Assembly (NCBI GenBank): GCA_015039465.1
Contig: MU130379.1
Location: forward strand, 1,072,423-1,136,422
From: Phlegmacium glaucopus
Taxonomy: Eukaryota > Basidiomycota > Agaricomycetes > Agaricales > Cortinariaceae
Reading direction: 5' to 3'
DNA: 64,000 nt
Part shown: positions 33,091 to 43,216 of the stretch, piece after piece
How the letters are laid out: each line of letters starts with the position of its first letter
Position numbering within the stretch: position 1 is the stretch's first letter
Translations under genes and position numbers: made by a program
Notes under the pieces: model-generated
Database searches by the model: none
Told to the model about the DNA's origin: nothing
The model's input: only the letters and a program-made list of their open reading frames with translations

Positions 33091-34817
33091 ATGTCAGCCT
33101 CTCTGTCCGATCTTGCGATTCCAAAGTCTATACTTGACACCGACCTATACAAGGTTAGCTCAATGTGCTGTGTTGAATCTTTGGATTCACCCCGCAGTCA
33201 TAGCTTTCCATGCAGCAGGCCGTTTTGCACCATTTCCCAGATATCCAAGCAACATATCGCTTCACAAACCGTAATAGCACAGCTCTTTTCTCTCGTCAAT
33301 GCATCGAGCGTTTTCGAACGGCTGTATCCAGTCTGTTCCATTCTCTATGCTTGCATGCTGTTAATTTGACTGCTTGAAATAAGACTTCACCAGTTTGTCT
33401 CTGACAGAAAGCGAATTGCAGTGGCTGAAGCGGACCTGCCCATATCTGACACCTACATATCTTGCATACCTATCCTCATATCGGTACAAGCCGGAGCAGG
33501 CAAAGATCAAATATGTACCCGTTACTAGTGATAACCTGAGAGGACATGTCGAGATCGAAATATCCGGCCCTTGGGTGGAAACTATCCTCTGGGAGGTACC
33601 TCTGATGGCTTGCCTCAGCGAATCATATTTTCAGGTCGTCCTCGTGGACTGGAGCTATGATGGTCAGGATAGTATGTACTTCCTTATTGACCAATTCATC
33701 AGCGTCGATACATGAAACATTGGAACAGGCGTTGCCTATGAGAAGGCCAAGACCTTGCTTGAAGCACAGTGTCACTTCAGCGAATTTGGGACACGACGTA
33801 GAAGATCATTTCAAGCACAAGACATCGTTGTGAAGGCCATGGTTCGTGCCTCAGAAGAGATTCAGAGCACTGGCGGGTTTTCTGGTACAAGTAATGTGTG
33901 TGGGCTTCTTGATCCGTAGCGTCCCATACATGATGCTCACTGTTATCTCAGGTTCATCTGGCTCATAAATATAATCTTACGCCCATTGGCACAATCGCGC
34001 AGTAGGTTTTCTAGTGTTCTCCATGGTAATTGTTGATCATTTCGTTTGTCATAGTGAATGGTTTATGGGTGTATGTTATTCTCTTCTGTTTCTTGCCATT
34101 TAATAAAGGCTAGACTAGGTTGCTGCTTTGAACGGTTATGAACATGCCAATTCCACAGCCTTGAATCTATGGGAAGAGATATATGGCGATAAAAAGTCGC
34201 CCCTTATCGCGTTAACAGATACATTCTCGACGGAATGTTTTTTGAGGGTAGTTATTAATGAAAATCATATTCACAGCTTTGGAATTTACTAGTATACATA
34301 GGAGTTTGTGGCAGAACCCGAACGGGCCCTTCGATGGACTGGTCTTCGTCAGGACTCTGGGGATCCTTTCGCTTTTGGACCTCGCGTCAAGGCCATGTAT
34401 GAATCGATCGGCATTGGTCATGAATCCAAGACCCTTGTGTATTCGGATGCCTTGACAATTGACAAGTGTCTCGCAATCAAAAGGCAGTGCGATGAACTAG
34501 GGTTTTACAAAGGTGGCTCTTGTCTATAGTTTCCTGATGCAGGAGTTTACTGGACCTCTCAGTTTCTTTTGGAATCGGAACGTTCCTCACGAATGATTTT
34601 CGCTCAGTTTCAAATGGCGAGAAAAGCAAGCCTCTTAATATCGTCATCAAATTATCGTCCGTCAACAATAAGCCATGCATCAAGTTAAGCGATGATATGA
34701 ACAAGGTACGCCTGCTATGGACAGTTAGTTAGCTGGCGTATTTTCTCAAACATTTTTCACTAGACTACTGGAGATAAGGAGACGGTTGATCTCGTCAAGC
34801 ATATAAAGAACTTGTAA
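33091..34817 (+). CDS. NPT1: Nicotinate phosphoribosyltransferase
   Basis: First step of the Preiss-Handler NAD salvage route, making nicotinate mononucleotide from nicotinate and PRPP. Conserved blocks: LDTDLYK followed by the intron-joined LSMQQAVLHHFPDIQATYRF, GPWVETILWEVPLMACLSE, AQCHFSEFGTRRRRSFQAQD, GGFSGTSNVHLAHKYN, PIGTIAHEWFMG, DTFSTECFLREF, and the RWTGLRQDSGDPFAFGPRV substrate loop. VSFGIGTFLTNDF lies near the end, then KPLNIVIKLSS and a Lys-rich tail. Many short introns (about ten) split the 1.7 kb. Stop is at 34815-34817. The following ZNF830-like gene begins 144 bp later on the same strand. Confidence 0.93.
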
Positions 34818-34961
34818 AGCCGTACTGTAACAAGTGAAGGAGTTGGACGATAGTTTCTGTATCACAAATTACTACAATCGATATCCCCTTGACATTTGGC
34901 TTAGTAAGCAATGGGCCCAAATCAGTAGCCAGCGTAACACAATTATGCACTTCTAATCCTC

Positions 34962-35777
34962 ATGGCAGACGTTCGCGCTTTACTCAAAGCGAAACGACAG
35001 GAGGCTCGCATTGCACATCCTTTGGCGACGTATGCTCCTTCAGGTCAACTGAAATGTGTGCTCTGTGGGACGTTAATCAAGCACGCGTCTGCTTGGGAGG
35101 GTCACCTAGGTAGCAAGCTTCATCGGACGAATGTTACACGCTCGAAAGAAGAGAAAACCTGGGAGAAAATAGAAAGAAGGGAGCAGAGTCTACCAGGTAA
35201 ACGCAAGGCTGAAACGAACGAATCCGACAGCCAAGCAGACAAGAAGAGGAGGATAAATGACACTGAGGGTCGTTCAACACTTGAGATCCCACATGATTTC
35301 TTTTCGGACCCATCTCAAGTCCTTGTAGTTTCGGAATTTCAATCTGACGAGTCGGATGACGATGCCAATGTCAGTAATCCAGCCGAAACCACTACTTCCG
35401 AATCCCAATCGCTCCAGGCTTCTTCGACTTCTGTCCTTGATCTGGAATATGATCTGTTCCAACGTGGATTTCTCGAGGGCGTAGACCGCTCCCAAGCATA
35501 TGACCAGGCAACCATTGTTGCTGAACCAGTCTTAGCTTCCACGCAAGTTCCTGGATTTCCCACAACTACGCCAGTGTTAGCCCAAGTTGAAGACGATAAA
35601 GACACAAGGGACCACGAGGAAAGAGAACTAATCATGGATAGATTGTTGGAGGAAGAAAGAGCTCAAGAAGATGCCGACATGAGGGTTTATCTTATGAAGA
35701 ACAAACTTGAAGGACTTAAAAAGAGGCGGGAGGCCATGAAGGCTTTGAAGGTTCAGGTCGATATCGCTGGCAAGTAG
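34962..35777 (+). CDS. ZNF830/CCDC16-like C2H2 zinc-finger protein
   Basis: Single-exon protein of 271 residues. The N-terminus MADVRALLKAKRQEARIAHP precedes a C2H2 finger: LKCVLCGTLIKHASAWEGHL then SKLH, with C-x2-C and H-x(5)-H spacing as in ZNF830 and other matrin-type fingers that bind double-stranded RNA. A Ser/Thr-rich, acidic middle follows, including the IPHDFF motif typical of the family. The C-terminus is a charged coiled coil (EERELIMDRLLEEERAQEDA, then MKNKLEGLKKRREAMKAL). The human protein is a spliceosome component; a role in splicing here is inference. It is convergent with COX10 with only 29 bp between the stops. Confidence 0.88.
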   Translation: MADVRALLKAKRQEARIAHPLATYAPSGQLKCVLCGTLIKHASAWEGHLGSKLHRTNVTRSKEEKTWEKIERREQSLPGKRKAETNESDSQADKKRRINDTEGRSTLEIPHDFFSDPSQVLVVSEFQSDESDDDANVSNPAETTTSESQSLQASSTSVLDLEYDLFQRGFLEGVDRSQAYDQATIVAEPVLASTQVPGFPTTTPVLAQVEDDKDTRDHEERELIMDRLLEEERAQEDADMRVYLMKNKLEGLKKRREAMKALKVQVDIAGK

Positions 35778-35806
35778 TTGTATGTAAAATTTAAAATACA
35801 TGTGTT

Positions 35807-37006
35807 CTACTGATGGGTCCCGGTACTCCCTGCATCTTCTAACTCGATTTCCGTTCTGTTGACTAAACCACACCATTCCAGCCAATCCATTCCTTGTTTG
35901 TGAACCATCATAAGCCCGAGCATGACAGGTAAATACCACAAACTGTGTTGGAAGACTGTCCTCGCTTCTTTCTCCCCACCACGTCGCCAAAACTGCCAGG
36001 CGGCTCTTACACAAACGAGGTTTGGTATAAAAGCAGAAAAAGCAAACATCCAAGTGGTAAGGCCAGAAAGTGGGAAGAGTAGTGAGCAGATAGGAACTAG
36101 CATAATAGCATGTCGAAGAGATACCAATGCATTTTTTGCAGGGGAAAAGACAGATAGCATGTGATATCCTGCTTGTGCGTATGAATCGCGTACGAGGTAT
36201 GACAAGGAGTTGAAGTGGGGAAATTGCCAACTGAAAAGCAGCATGAACAAGGCAAAGGGCGCAAGAGGGTTATCGACCACTATATCCAGAGGAAAGGAAG
36301 TGCCAGAAACCATGAAAGGAGGAAGAAATAATTCCACTGGGCAGATGGGAGTGGAAAGCAATTTTCCGCCGCAGGCAGTCCATCCCATAAGTGGTGGAAG
36401 TGCGCCTACAACTGCTCCAACCCACGTATTATAAACACTCTTCCTTTTCATCCATGTGTACAATCCAGCATATAGAGCAATGTTGGCCATTCCTAGATAG
36501 GCAGTGGCGGGGTTGACCATCGCGAACAATAATGCTGGGCCTGCAATTCCGGAAGTAATGGCAAATCCAGCTGCATGCATCGGAGTAATAGCCCTACGGA
36601 CGAGCGGTCTCGTCCGTGTTCTAGCCATCTGCGCGTCAAAGGGAACTTCCTGGATTTGATTAAGGGTATTGGCAGAAGCAGCGCAAAGTGCAGTGCCAAC
36701 CGCGGTGGAAATTAGCATTGGGAGGGTAGTTGGTAATGGAGAAAGTGCAACGCTAGACATTGCAGTAAGAACAACGAGGACGGTAAGTCTTGATTTAGCG
36801 AGTTGAATGTATACTTTTAGAAGTCTGGGTGGAGTGAGTGCTTCGACTGGTTTGAAGGAATTTAAAATGGTGGTTGAACGGGTGATGGATGGGTATTTGC
36901 TCGATGGACGTGGTTGAGAAAGCCATCGTGCATTATGATAGAAAAAGGAGGTGAAAGATGGATGTGATATGGAGGAGTATGGTCTTCGGCGAAGAATAGA
37001 GTTCAT
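35807..37006 (-). CDS. COX10: Protoheme IX farnesyltransferase COX10
   Basis: Makes heme O from heme B for cytochrome c oxidase, in the inner mitochondrial membrane. A single exon of 399 residues. The N-terminus is a basic, Ser-rich presequence (MNSILRRRPYSSISHPSFTS). The UbiA prenyltransferase motifs are clear: NTLNQIQEVPFDAQMARTRT (the first Asp-rich motif region), RAITPMHAAGFAITSG, NIALYAGLYTWMKRKSVYNT, VGAVVGALPPLMGWTACGG, LFMLLFSWQFPHFNSLSYLV with RDSYAQAGYHML. About eight hydrophobic helices. Unlike its neighbours it has no introns. The start faces the U1-70K gene 157 bp away. Confidence 0.95.
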   Translation of the reverse strand: MNSILRRRPYSSISHPSFTSFFYHNARWLSQPRPSSKYPSITRSTTILNSFKPVEALTPPRLLKVYIQLAKSRLTVLVVLTAMSSVALSPLPTTLPMLISTAVGTALCAASANTLNQIQEVPFDAQMARTRTRPLVRRAITPMHAAGFAITSGIAGPALLFAMVNPATAYLGMANIALYAGLYTWMKRKSVYNTWVGAVVGALPPLMGWTACGGKLLSTPICPVELFLPPFMVSGTSFPLDIVVDNPLAPFALFMLLFSWQFPHFNSLSYLVRDSYAQAGYHMLSVFSPAKNALVSLRHAIMLVPICSLLFPLSGLTTWMFAFSAFIPNLVCVRAAWQFWRRGGEKEARTVFQHSLWYLPVMLGLMMVHKQGMDWLEWCGLVNRTEIELEDAGSTGTHQ

Positions 37007-37163
37007 TCTAAACCGATATCGTTGTCAGAATGTATACTCTTTATATGTGTAGCTCACCCTCCTCACTGTCAAATTCTAGTTATCAATTCAAGCGGAGTTT
37101 GAAAACAACTTGGTCACTCTCCAGTCAAGTAGCGCCCAACGTGTTGCATATCTTCCAACTAAA

Positions 37164-38578
37164 ATGCCCGGAACACATCTTCTTCCGCCAAATCTTCTCA
37201 AGCTTTTTGCTCCACGTCCACCTCTCCCTTATTCTCGTCCAGTGGACAGGGATATTGACCGAATTTATAACAAAAATGTTATGGGTGTTGCCCACATCCT
37301 TGCCCAACTCAAGGAAGCCAACACGGATTCCCTCATAACGGCCGGAACTTCGGACGCTATGGAAGAAGGAGAAGAGCCTGTATTTACTCACGCAGAAGAA
37401 ACTAAGCGACAAATACGACGTGAAGAACGCAAAGCCAAAAAAACTGAGGAATTCAAGACCGCGAAAGAAACCTGTGGGTTGACTTATAACTCTATCTTGC
37501 CGCCCAGAAATCTAACTTTCTTCATATAGATAAACCTGCTGATGATGCAGAGGCCGTTGGAGATCCATATAAGACTCTTTTCATTTCTCGTTTGGTGCTT
37601 GTCTTCATTTACTTTTACTCTTCTCATATTAAACGGAGGTCATACAGCATAAAACGGCAACAGAAACAGATCTGAGGCGCGAATTTGAGGGTTTTGGTAC
37701 CATAGAACGTGTCCGTATCGTGCGGGACAAGAAAGGTCGCAGTCGTGGATATGCATTCATTGTATATGAACGGGAACGTGATATGAAAGGTTTGTGTTCA
37801 GTTCGCGCCATTGCATAATTATTGTTAACGTATATACACAGCCGCTTACAAAGAATCCGACGGCTTACATATTATCGGCAAGAAAATTTTGGTTGATGTC
37901 GAACGGGGAAGGACGGTCCGAGGCTGGAAACCCCGCCGTCTTGGTGGCGGCCTTGGTGGTCGTCCTAAACGACTTGAGCCAACGCCAGCCGCCCCACCTT
38001 CGAGAGGTGGCTTCAGAGGTAGTTTTGGTGGGAGTAGCCGAGGTTTCAGCGATAGAGGTGGAGGTGGTTTCAGAGGTGGCCGTGGGGGATTCGGTGCTGG
38101 TCGCGGAAGCTTCGGTGGCGACAGAGGCAGTTTCGGAGGTGGTGACCGCAATGGTTATGATCGGGGAGGGTACGGTGATCGAGGTGGATTTGGCGGCGAT
38201 CGGGGAGGCGGTGGATTCCGTGGTGGGTTCAATGGTAGTGAAGGTGGTTTGAGAGGTGGTTTCCGGGGGGGAAGAGACGACCATGTAGGAAGCGGTGGTT
38301 TCCGGTGGGCAGACATTTTCTTTTAACTTTTATACATTCTAATTTTTCTCAGAGGTGGACGTGGCGGCGGCATTGGATATCAAGGAAGTGGGGGTTTCAG
38401 CGACAATCAATCAAACGGTTATGGCCCCCAATCTAGTCCAAGTGGGTTTGGTGCCCCTCCTGCTGGAGAGTTTCCTGGGGCAGGGTTTGGAGGTAGTGGA
38501 AATTATCGTGGAGACCTAAAGCGCGAAGGTCCAGTTGGTGGGTATGACGATAGGGATACCAAACGCCCACGATACTAG
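37164..38578 (+). CDS. SNP1: U1 snRNP 70K protein (SNP1)
   Basis: Binds stem-loop I of U1 snRNA and recognises 5' splice sites. The N-terminus [20 protein letters not shown] and the long helix [20 protein letters not shown] match U1-70K. The RRM follows over three exons: [10 protein letters not shown] (RNP2), [40 protein letters not shown] (RNP1) and [20 protein letters not shown]. The [13 protein letters not shown] motif after the RRM is diagnostic of U1-70K. The C-terminus is an RGG/GGF-rich tail (about 38,000-38,300) in place of the RS region of animals, continued after an intron near 38,308-38,353 and ending DRDTKRPRY at 38578. Introns also near 37,471, 37,590 and 37,789. Confidence 0.94.
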
Positions 38579-39028
38579 GTATTGTTTAGATCTGGTGATG
38601 CCTTCGATCGAAGGTACATCGCATCTGCTGAGATTTTGTTTGACCCCACCGTCAAACCATTGGATGGCTCGATTATTACGGTTGAAGTATCCATCAGGCT
38701 TGTTTTATTGTTTCTTTCTTTGCTGCTCAAATGATCGTAAGTATAACCACCGGGATGCGGAAATCCTGCAGTCACGACCAAAATTTTCGAAATGCGGCAT
38801 ATGGAACCTGAAGCACTTTTAGATCATTTATTTACACTATCTGCCTTTTTGCACATGAATGGGTGATGGATATCTATCTCCCGAAACTGGTGATCAGAAT
38901 AGCTGACTATCCCTTAGTGTATGTAACCTTCCCTTGACATTGAAATGCAGGTGGTAGATGGGAGTTATTGATATTTAGGCTACGTATAGTATTTGTCAGC
39001 CTTGTACAAGACATGATAAATGGGATTA
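38579..39028. other. Gap between last housekeeping gene and mobile-element region
   Basis: Presumed 3' UTR of the U1-70K gene followed by unremarkable AT-rich DNA. No gene is seen. It is the last non-repetitive stretch before the transposon-dense half. Confidence 0.5.
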
Positions 39029-39054
39029 CTAGTCTTGTTCTAGACTGGTGGCTG

Positions 39055-39219
39055 GTCCCTTCCTAAAGAGGAAACAAGAACCCAGAGGGTCTCCTCGATG
39101 GAGGGACTGGTATAACTGAGTTTGAATTAGTAGGCAATCCATTATCAGTCCGGCGATCAAGCGGCATCGTTTGTTGTTTCCTAATAGAGGCAACAACATC
39201 AGCGATTGTATTTTTGGAA
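39055..39219 (+). repeat. Left terminal inverted repeat
   Basis: Arm of the inverted repeat pair; partner at 39966-40142. See the element entry for motif positions. Confidence 0.8.
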
Positions 39220-39575
39220 CACACTCAGTCCTGCTCTGGTTAAGTCATTCATACCTTTCACTCTTTGCTATCCTCTGTACTCTGCTTCAATACACCACCT
39301 TGTTGAATAAAATGCCCTACCCTGCATCCTTTTCTGTTAGACCCCAGCATGCTCAGCCTGATGAAAATACTGGCTACAATACTCAACCAGCCTTTGTTAT
39401 CCCTGGCAGCAAAGCAGTGGAACAAACTGCTAGATGCAAGAAATCCATTCCTCATTTGGGACGTTTCACTTGCTAATGAATCTGATCTGGGTGCTCCTCA
39501 ACGTCCACCGTGGAGCGATATCTGAACATGGCCCACTCACATACTATTTCAATAGCCTCGAAAAATTTTGCCTAG

Positions 39576-39842
39576 CTTCTGGCAACACTTACACAAATCC
39601 TTGAAGGCCTTATTTTCAATGCATGGTGTGAGGAATGTGGCCCACCATCCTTATCTGACTTTGCAAAAGCACATCCCAAGCCCAAGGACCTTATTTTGAT
39701 AGCTCAATGTATTATCAAGAAATATGCCACACCAACTTCCAACATACCAAAGTCTGATGCTCCCAAGAACGCAATGAAGTCTAAGAAGTCCAAAACATCC
39801 ACCAACTCTGACTCAGAAGATGGGGTCAAGCAAACTAAATAG
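39576..39842 (+). pseudogene. Open frame inside the inverted-repeat element
   Basis: An 89-codon frame without an initiating ATG, preceded by an acceptor-like CCTAG, reads LLATLTQILEGLIFNAWCEE, then DFAKAHPKPKDLILIAQCII and a Ser/Lys-rich end stopping at 39842. A second frame at 39312-39476 (MPYPASFSVRPQHAQPDENT) has similar codon character. They look like leftovers of a protein carried by the element. I recognise no domain. Confidence 0.35.
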
Positions 39843-39965
39843 CTGTGTCAGAAGCTTTTCTCAGGAAGTCTAACCTCTTGTTCAGAGTTGGTATGTAGTC
39901 AATGGGTGCGGAAGCCATGGAACTTGATAGTAAGTGCAAGGGAGGAGGAGCAGGAAGTACAGGCA

Positions 39966-40142
39966 TTCCAAAAATACAACCACTAAAGTTAGAATTGATG
40001 TCGTTGCCTCTATTAGGAAACAACAAATGATGCTGCTTGATTGCTGGACTGATAAGGGATTGCCTACTAATTCAAACTCAGTTTCACCAGGCCCTCTATC
40101 GAGGAAACCCTCTGGGTTCTTGTTTCCTCTTTAGGAAGGGAC
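39966..40142 (-). repeat. Right terminal inverted repeat
   Basis: Reverse-complement partner of 39055-39219, carrying a ~12-bp insertion near position 39,985 relative to the left arm. Confidence 0.8.
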
Positions 40143-40368
40143 GGTCATGAGGCTAGTCTTGTTCCTGCTGTATATGGTGATGTGAGAAATCATCACCATA
40201 ACTGGTAGCCTGGTACCTGTTCCTAGTGGTCATCATGTGTTTTTGAATTCCTGCAGGTAAGCAGGCCGGGTACAGACGGGTACAGGTACAGGTACAGAAA
40301 TCTGTACCTGCCACCTACAAAACAAGCCATAGAACATCCAAAACGGATGAGAATTGGTGGAGATATAG

Positions 40369-40940
40369 TGTTACATTCCGTTATATGTTACTCCGGTCCA
40401 GCTCCGTTGGAGTTGTCTCCGGTAGTCTGTACTCCGTTCCAGTACTTTCCCTTGTATCCGGATCTACTCTTCCTTCATCCAACTCCAAAACTTCTCCGTA
40501 TCATTCCAGCTCTTCCAACATTACTCCAAACCCATTACCACATCTTTGCCATAACAACTATTTCTTTGTCATCACTTTCCCACTACCAGTCAGCACACCT
40601 GCTATGGATTATTCACCCAAGAATGCAGGACCTTCCGGGAGCAGACGCAGCACTTTATATTTATCTTTTATATTTTGGTTGCTATTCCTTTTATTATTTA
40701 AGTACTTGAAGCTTGTATGTATTCCTCAGTTTCAAATATCAACTTAGTTTCCCCCTCTTATTCTTCCTTTAAGTCCCTGCAACTTCCAGTTCCACTCCGT
40801 TCCATTCCTACTCCAAAATTAGGACACAAAGGTTGAGGGTAGTGCAGCATATATGCTGAGGCTGAAGTCCTTATCCGTTCCATGGTTCCATTCCAATAAA
40901 CTCCATCCGTTACTCCGGAATAGAGTCTTTGAACTTAACA
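40369..40940 (+). mobile_element. Solo LTR of Ty3/Gypsy family (572 bp)
   Basis: Begins TGTTACATTCCGTTATATG and ends CTTTGAACTTAACA. It is flanked by the 5-bp duplication TATAG (40364-40368 and 40941-40945), the expected footprint of LTR insertion followed by loss of the body by recombination between LTRs. It is clearly alike to the LTR at 43217-43789, which precedes gag. Internal CT-rich sequence carries many CTCCG/ACTCC words. Confidence 0.9.
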
Positions 40941-41317
40941 TATAGCCAAAATGATATAACATATCATTTAGCACATCCTGCTCATTTCTGGGTTGTTTTG
41001 GGTGTTTTTGGGCTCATTTTGATGGGTAAACCCATGGGTTTATTGGGTAGGGGTCTCAGGGTATCAGAATTGAGATACCCGAGGGTTACCCCTGCCATTC
41101 ACTACCTGGTCCTGGTGTGATACCAGATCCAACAATTGTTGTGAATTATGAGCTCCAAAAGGCTGCCAACCATTGGCCCTGTGGATGTGACATGTTGAGA
41201 TCAGATAAAACCTTGATAATTGTGTTTCTGCTTTTGTATGGATATGGGAATTGGTGCATAGTGTTGGGAAAATTTGTGTATGTTGTCTGTTCATCTGTAC
41301 TGGGAGGTGGTGGCATT
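40941..41317. other. Unassigned spacer between LTR copies
   Basis: About 375 bp with no gene and no repeat that I could match elsewhere in the window. A GGGTTTATTGGGTAGGGGTC tract and TTTTTGGGCTCATTTTG are low-complexity. Confidence 0.4.
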
Positions 41318-41728
41318 TGTTACATTCCATTATACGTGACTCCGGTCCAGCTCCGTCGGAGTTGTCTCCGGTACTCCGTACTCTGTTCCAGTACCTTCCC
41401 TTGTTTCTGGATCTACTTCTCCTACGTCCAACTCCGAGACTTCTCCGTATCATTCCAGCTCCTCCGACAATACTCCAAACCCAATACCACATCTTCGCCA
41501 CAACCACTATTTCTTTGTCATCACTTTCCCACTATCAGTCAGCACACCCGCTATGGATTATTCACCCAAGAATGCAGGACCTTCCAGGAGCAGAACGCAG
41601 CACTTTATATTTATCCTGTATATTTCAGTTGCAATTCCTTTTATTATTTAAGTACTCGAAACTTGTATGTTTTCCTCAGTTTGAACATCAACCTAGTTTC
41701 CTCCTCCTATTCTTCCTCTAAGTTCCTG
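41318..41728 (+). mobile_element. Truncated Ty3/Gypsy LTR
   Basis: Starts TGTTACATTCCATTATACG and follows the 573-bp LTR for about 410 bp until CTCTAAGTTCCTG, where it is interrupted by the first copy of the 1.3-kb repeat family. The remaining 160 bp are not found on the other side of that repeat. Confidence 0.8.
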
Positions 41729-43216
41729 TTATAAATTGTTGTTTGTGTTGTTATATAACACTAACCAGAGAGCAGTGGACCAGTCTTTAGGTTAAGAGAC
41801 TCCCTGTTATTCGTTTATGGAAGGCTTAGCCTTAGACTTGTAACACACAGAGGTAGGGGGAAAGAATAGAGTAGAGAAGGATGAGGATGAATGAGAAAGA
41901 GTCTTCAGTAAGACTATAGCAGTTGACAGTAGGTTGACAGTAAAGGACTGAAAAAGCGAACTTAGAGGGAGGAATTCACTGGAATTCCACTGAGAAGATG
42001 ACTGTTGGGGAGTAAGAATGAATTGGGAGAAACTACCTATCCTGGTACAGTATTTATACCCTAAGGATGAGGCTATGTAGAACAATAAAAAGAAAGAAGT
42101 ACGTGCTGTCAAAGGGAGAATGATGAAGAGAGGACAGCTACAAGAAGAAAAGAACAATGGAAAAGAAGAAGGAACAATAAAAAAATCTGTAGAGTGTCAA
42201 AGTGCAAGAGAAAAGAAGAGAAGGCGGTGTACATAGTCCAATAGCAAAAATATATCAACTCCATAGGTGTGTGGTCATGTCAAAAATGTGAAAGGTCCTG
42301 AGTCAACACTTGAAAGGCGCAGCCTTGTTCCTGAGAAAATACTACTTGCCCATGATCCCATGTCACGCAGCCTTGATAACACTTGACACACTGCGAGAAT
42401 AATCCTCTGCTGCTGATTCATCTGCAATTCCTGCTTAGATGTGATCCCCCTGGACTTCCTGTTAGAGGACGTAAGGACCCGGGAATCAAGTTGAATTCTA
42501 AGGTGCTTATCTTTGATAAGCACCTTACACCTATATACTACAAAGTGTGGGAGCTAATACAACTATATATGGCTAGTACATAATAGAAGGTAGGGTGAGG
42601 TAGATACCAAGAATAGATACTGACATTGGTATGATGTCATCAGCGAAGGGTCAACTACTACAACAATAGAAGGGAGTCCATAAAGGGTAGGAAGGGGAAC
42701 ACAGTGTGTAATACTATCGTAGAGTGAAAGTGAAAGTAAGTAATACTAAGTGTACCTAGAGGCGGACACAATGAGTGTCCCCTAACACTTCCTAAGTTGT
42801 CATAAAGAGGGTGGGAAGGCTTCATGTACCGCGTGAATGATGGTTTTGGCAGTGAATGATAAGATAAGAGGTAGATAATTGAGGATAGGGGACTGAGTGC
42901 GATCCAAGAGCGAGGGATGGCAAGATAGATGGCTGAAGCGAAAACTTGTGGGTCCATAGCCACAACAACAATGACAAAGCCTCTGACATAATGGGAGATG
43001 TGGCTGATGTGTCCATAAAGAGGCCGTTCTTGAAATGATGGACCAAAGATACGATCAAACGCGAGCCGATGACCGATGCGAATAGTAGATTGATCGCTTT
43101 GTTGGATCACTAGCCAAGGAAAAAATGGATGGTAGATGCTTAGGAGCATGTCAATAGTGTAAACAATAGAGAGCATGGTGACAGACATTGAGGATATGAT
43201 GAGCAATGAGGATGAT
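41729..43216 (-). repeat. Copy A of an unclassified ~1.4-kb interspersed repeat
   Basis: Oriented so that its possible sense strand is minus. Left end TTATAAATTGTTGTTTGTG; interior includes AGAGAGCAGTGGACCAGTCT and GAATTCACTGGAATTCCACT. It is broken by a 328-bp solo LTR at 42460-42787 and ends abruptly at a Ty3/Gypsy LTR start at 43217, losing the last ~100 bp that the other copies have. The longest frame (42658-43206 minus) is shared in part with copies B, C and D. Confidence 0.8.
42460..42787 (+). mobile_element. Solo LTR (328 bp) nested in repeat copy A
   Basis: Starts TGTTAGAGGACGTAAGGACC and ends GAGTGTCCCCTAACA, with 5-bp duplication CTTCC at 42455-42459 and 42788-42792. Deleting it restores the sequence found in copies B and C. 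It contains a perfect 12-bp inverted repeat with 3-base loop at 42500-42526 (AAGGTGCTTATC). Confidence 0.88.

Larger units (their letters stand above)
39041..40152. mobile_element. 1.1-kb DNA transposon-like element with long terminal inverted repeats
   Basis: The left end (39055-39219) and the right end (39966-40142, reverse complement) are about 88-90% alike over some 165-175 bp, starting GTCCCTTCCTAAAGAGGAAA and including AGTTTGAATTAGTAGGCAAT and TTTCCTAATAGAGGCAAC. The right arm has about 12 extra bases. Just outside lies a 12-bp direct repeat CTAGTCTTGTTC (39029-39040 and 40153-40164) that may be a target duplication; long inverted repeats and a duplication near 9-12 bp suggest a Mutator-like element. 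No transposase domain is visible, so it would be non-autonomous or decayed. Confidence 0.7.

Noticed and set aside
35628..36434. Other frames within COX10
   Set aside because: The intronless COX10 frame covers the region and carries all UbiA motifs.
37846..38284. Two minus-strand open frames rich in Pro or Thr/Ser
   Set aside because: They mirror the Gly/Arg-rich RGG tail of U1-70K; the coding strand has the RRM in frame with it.
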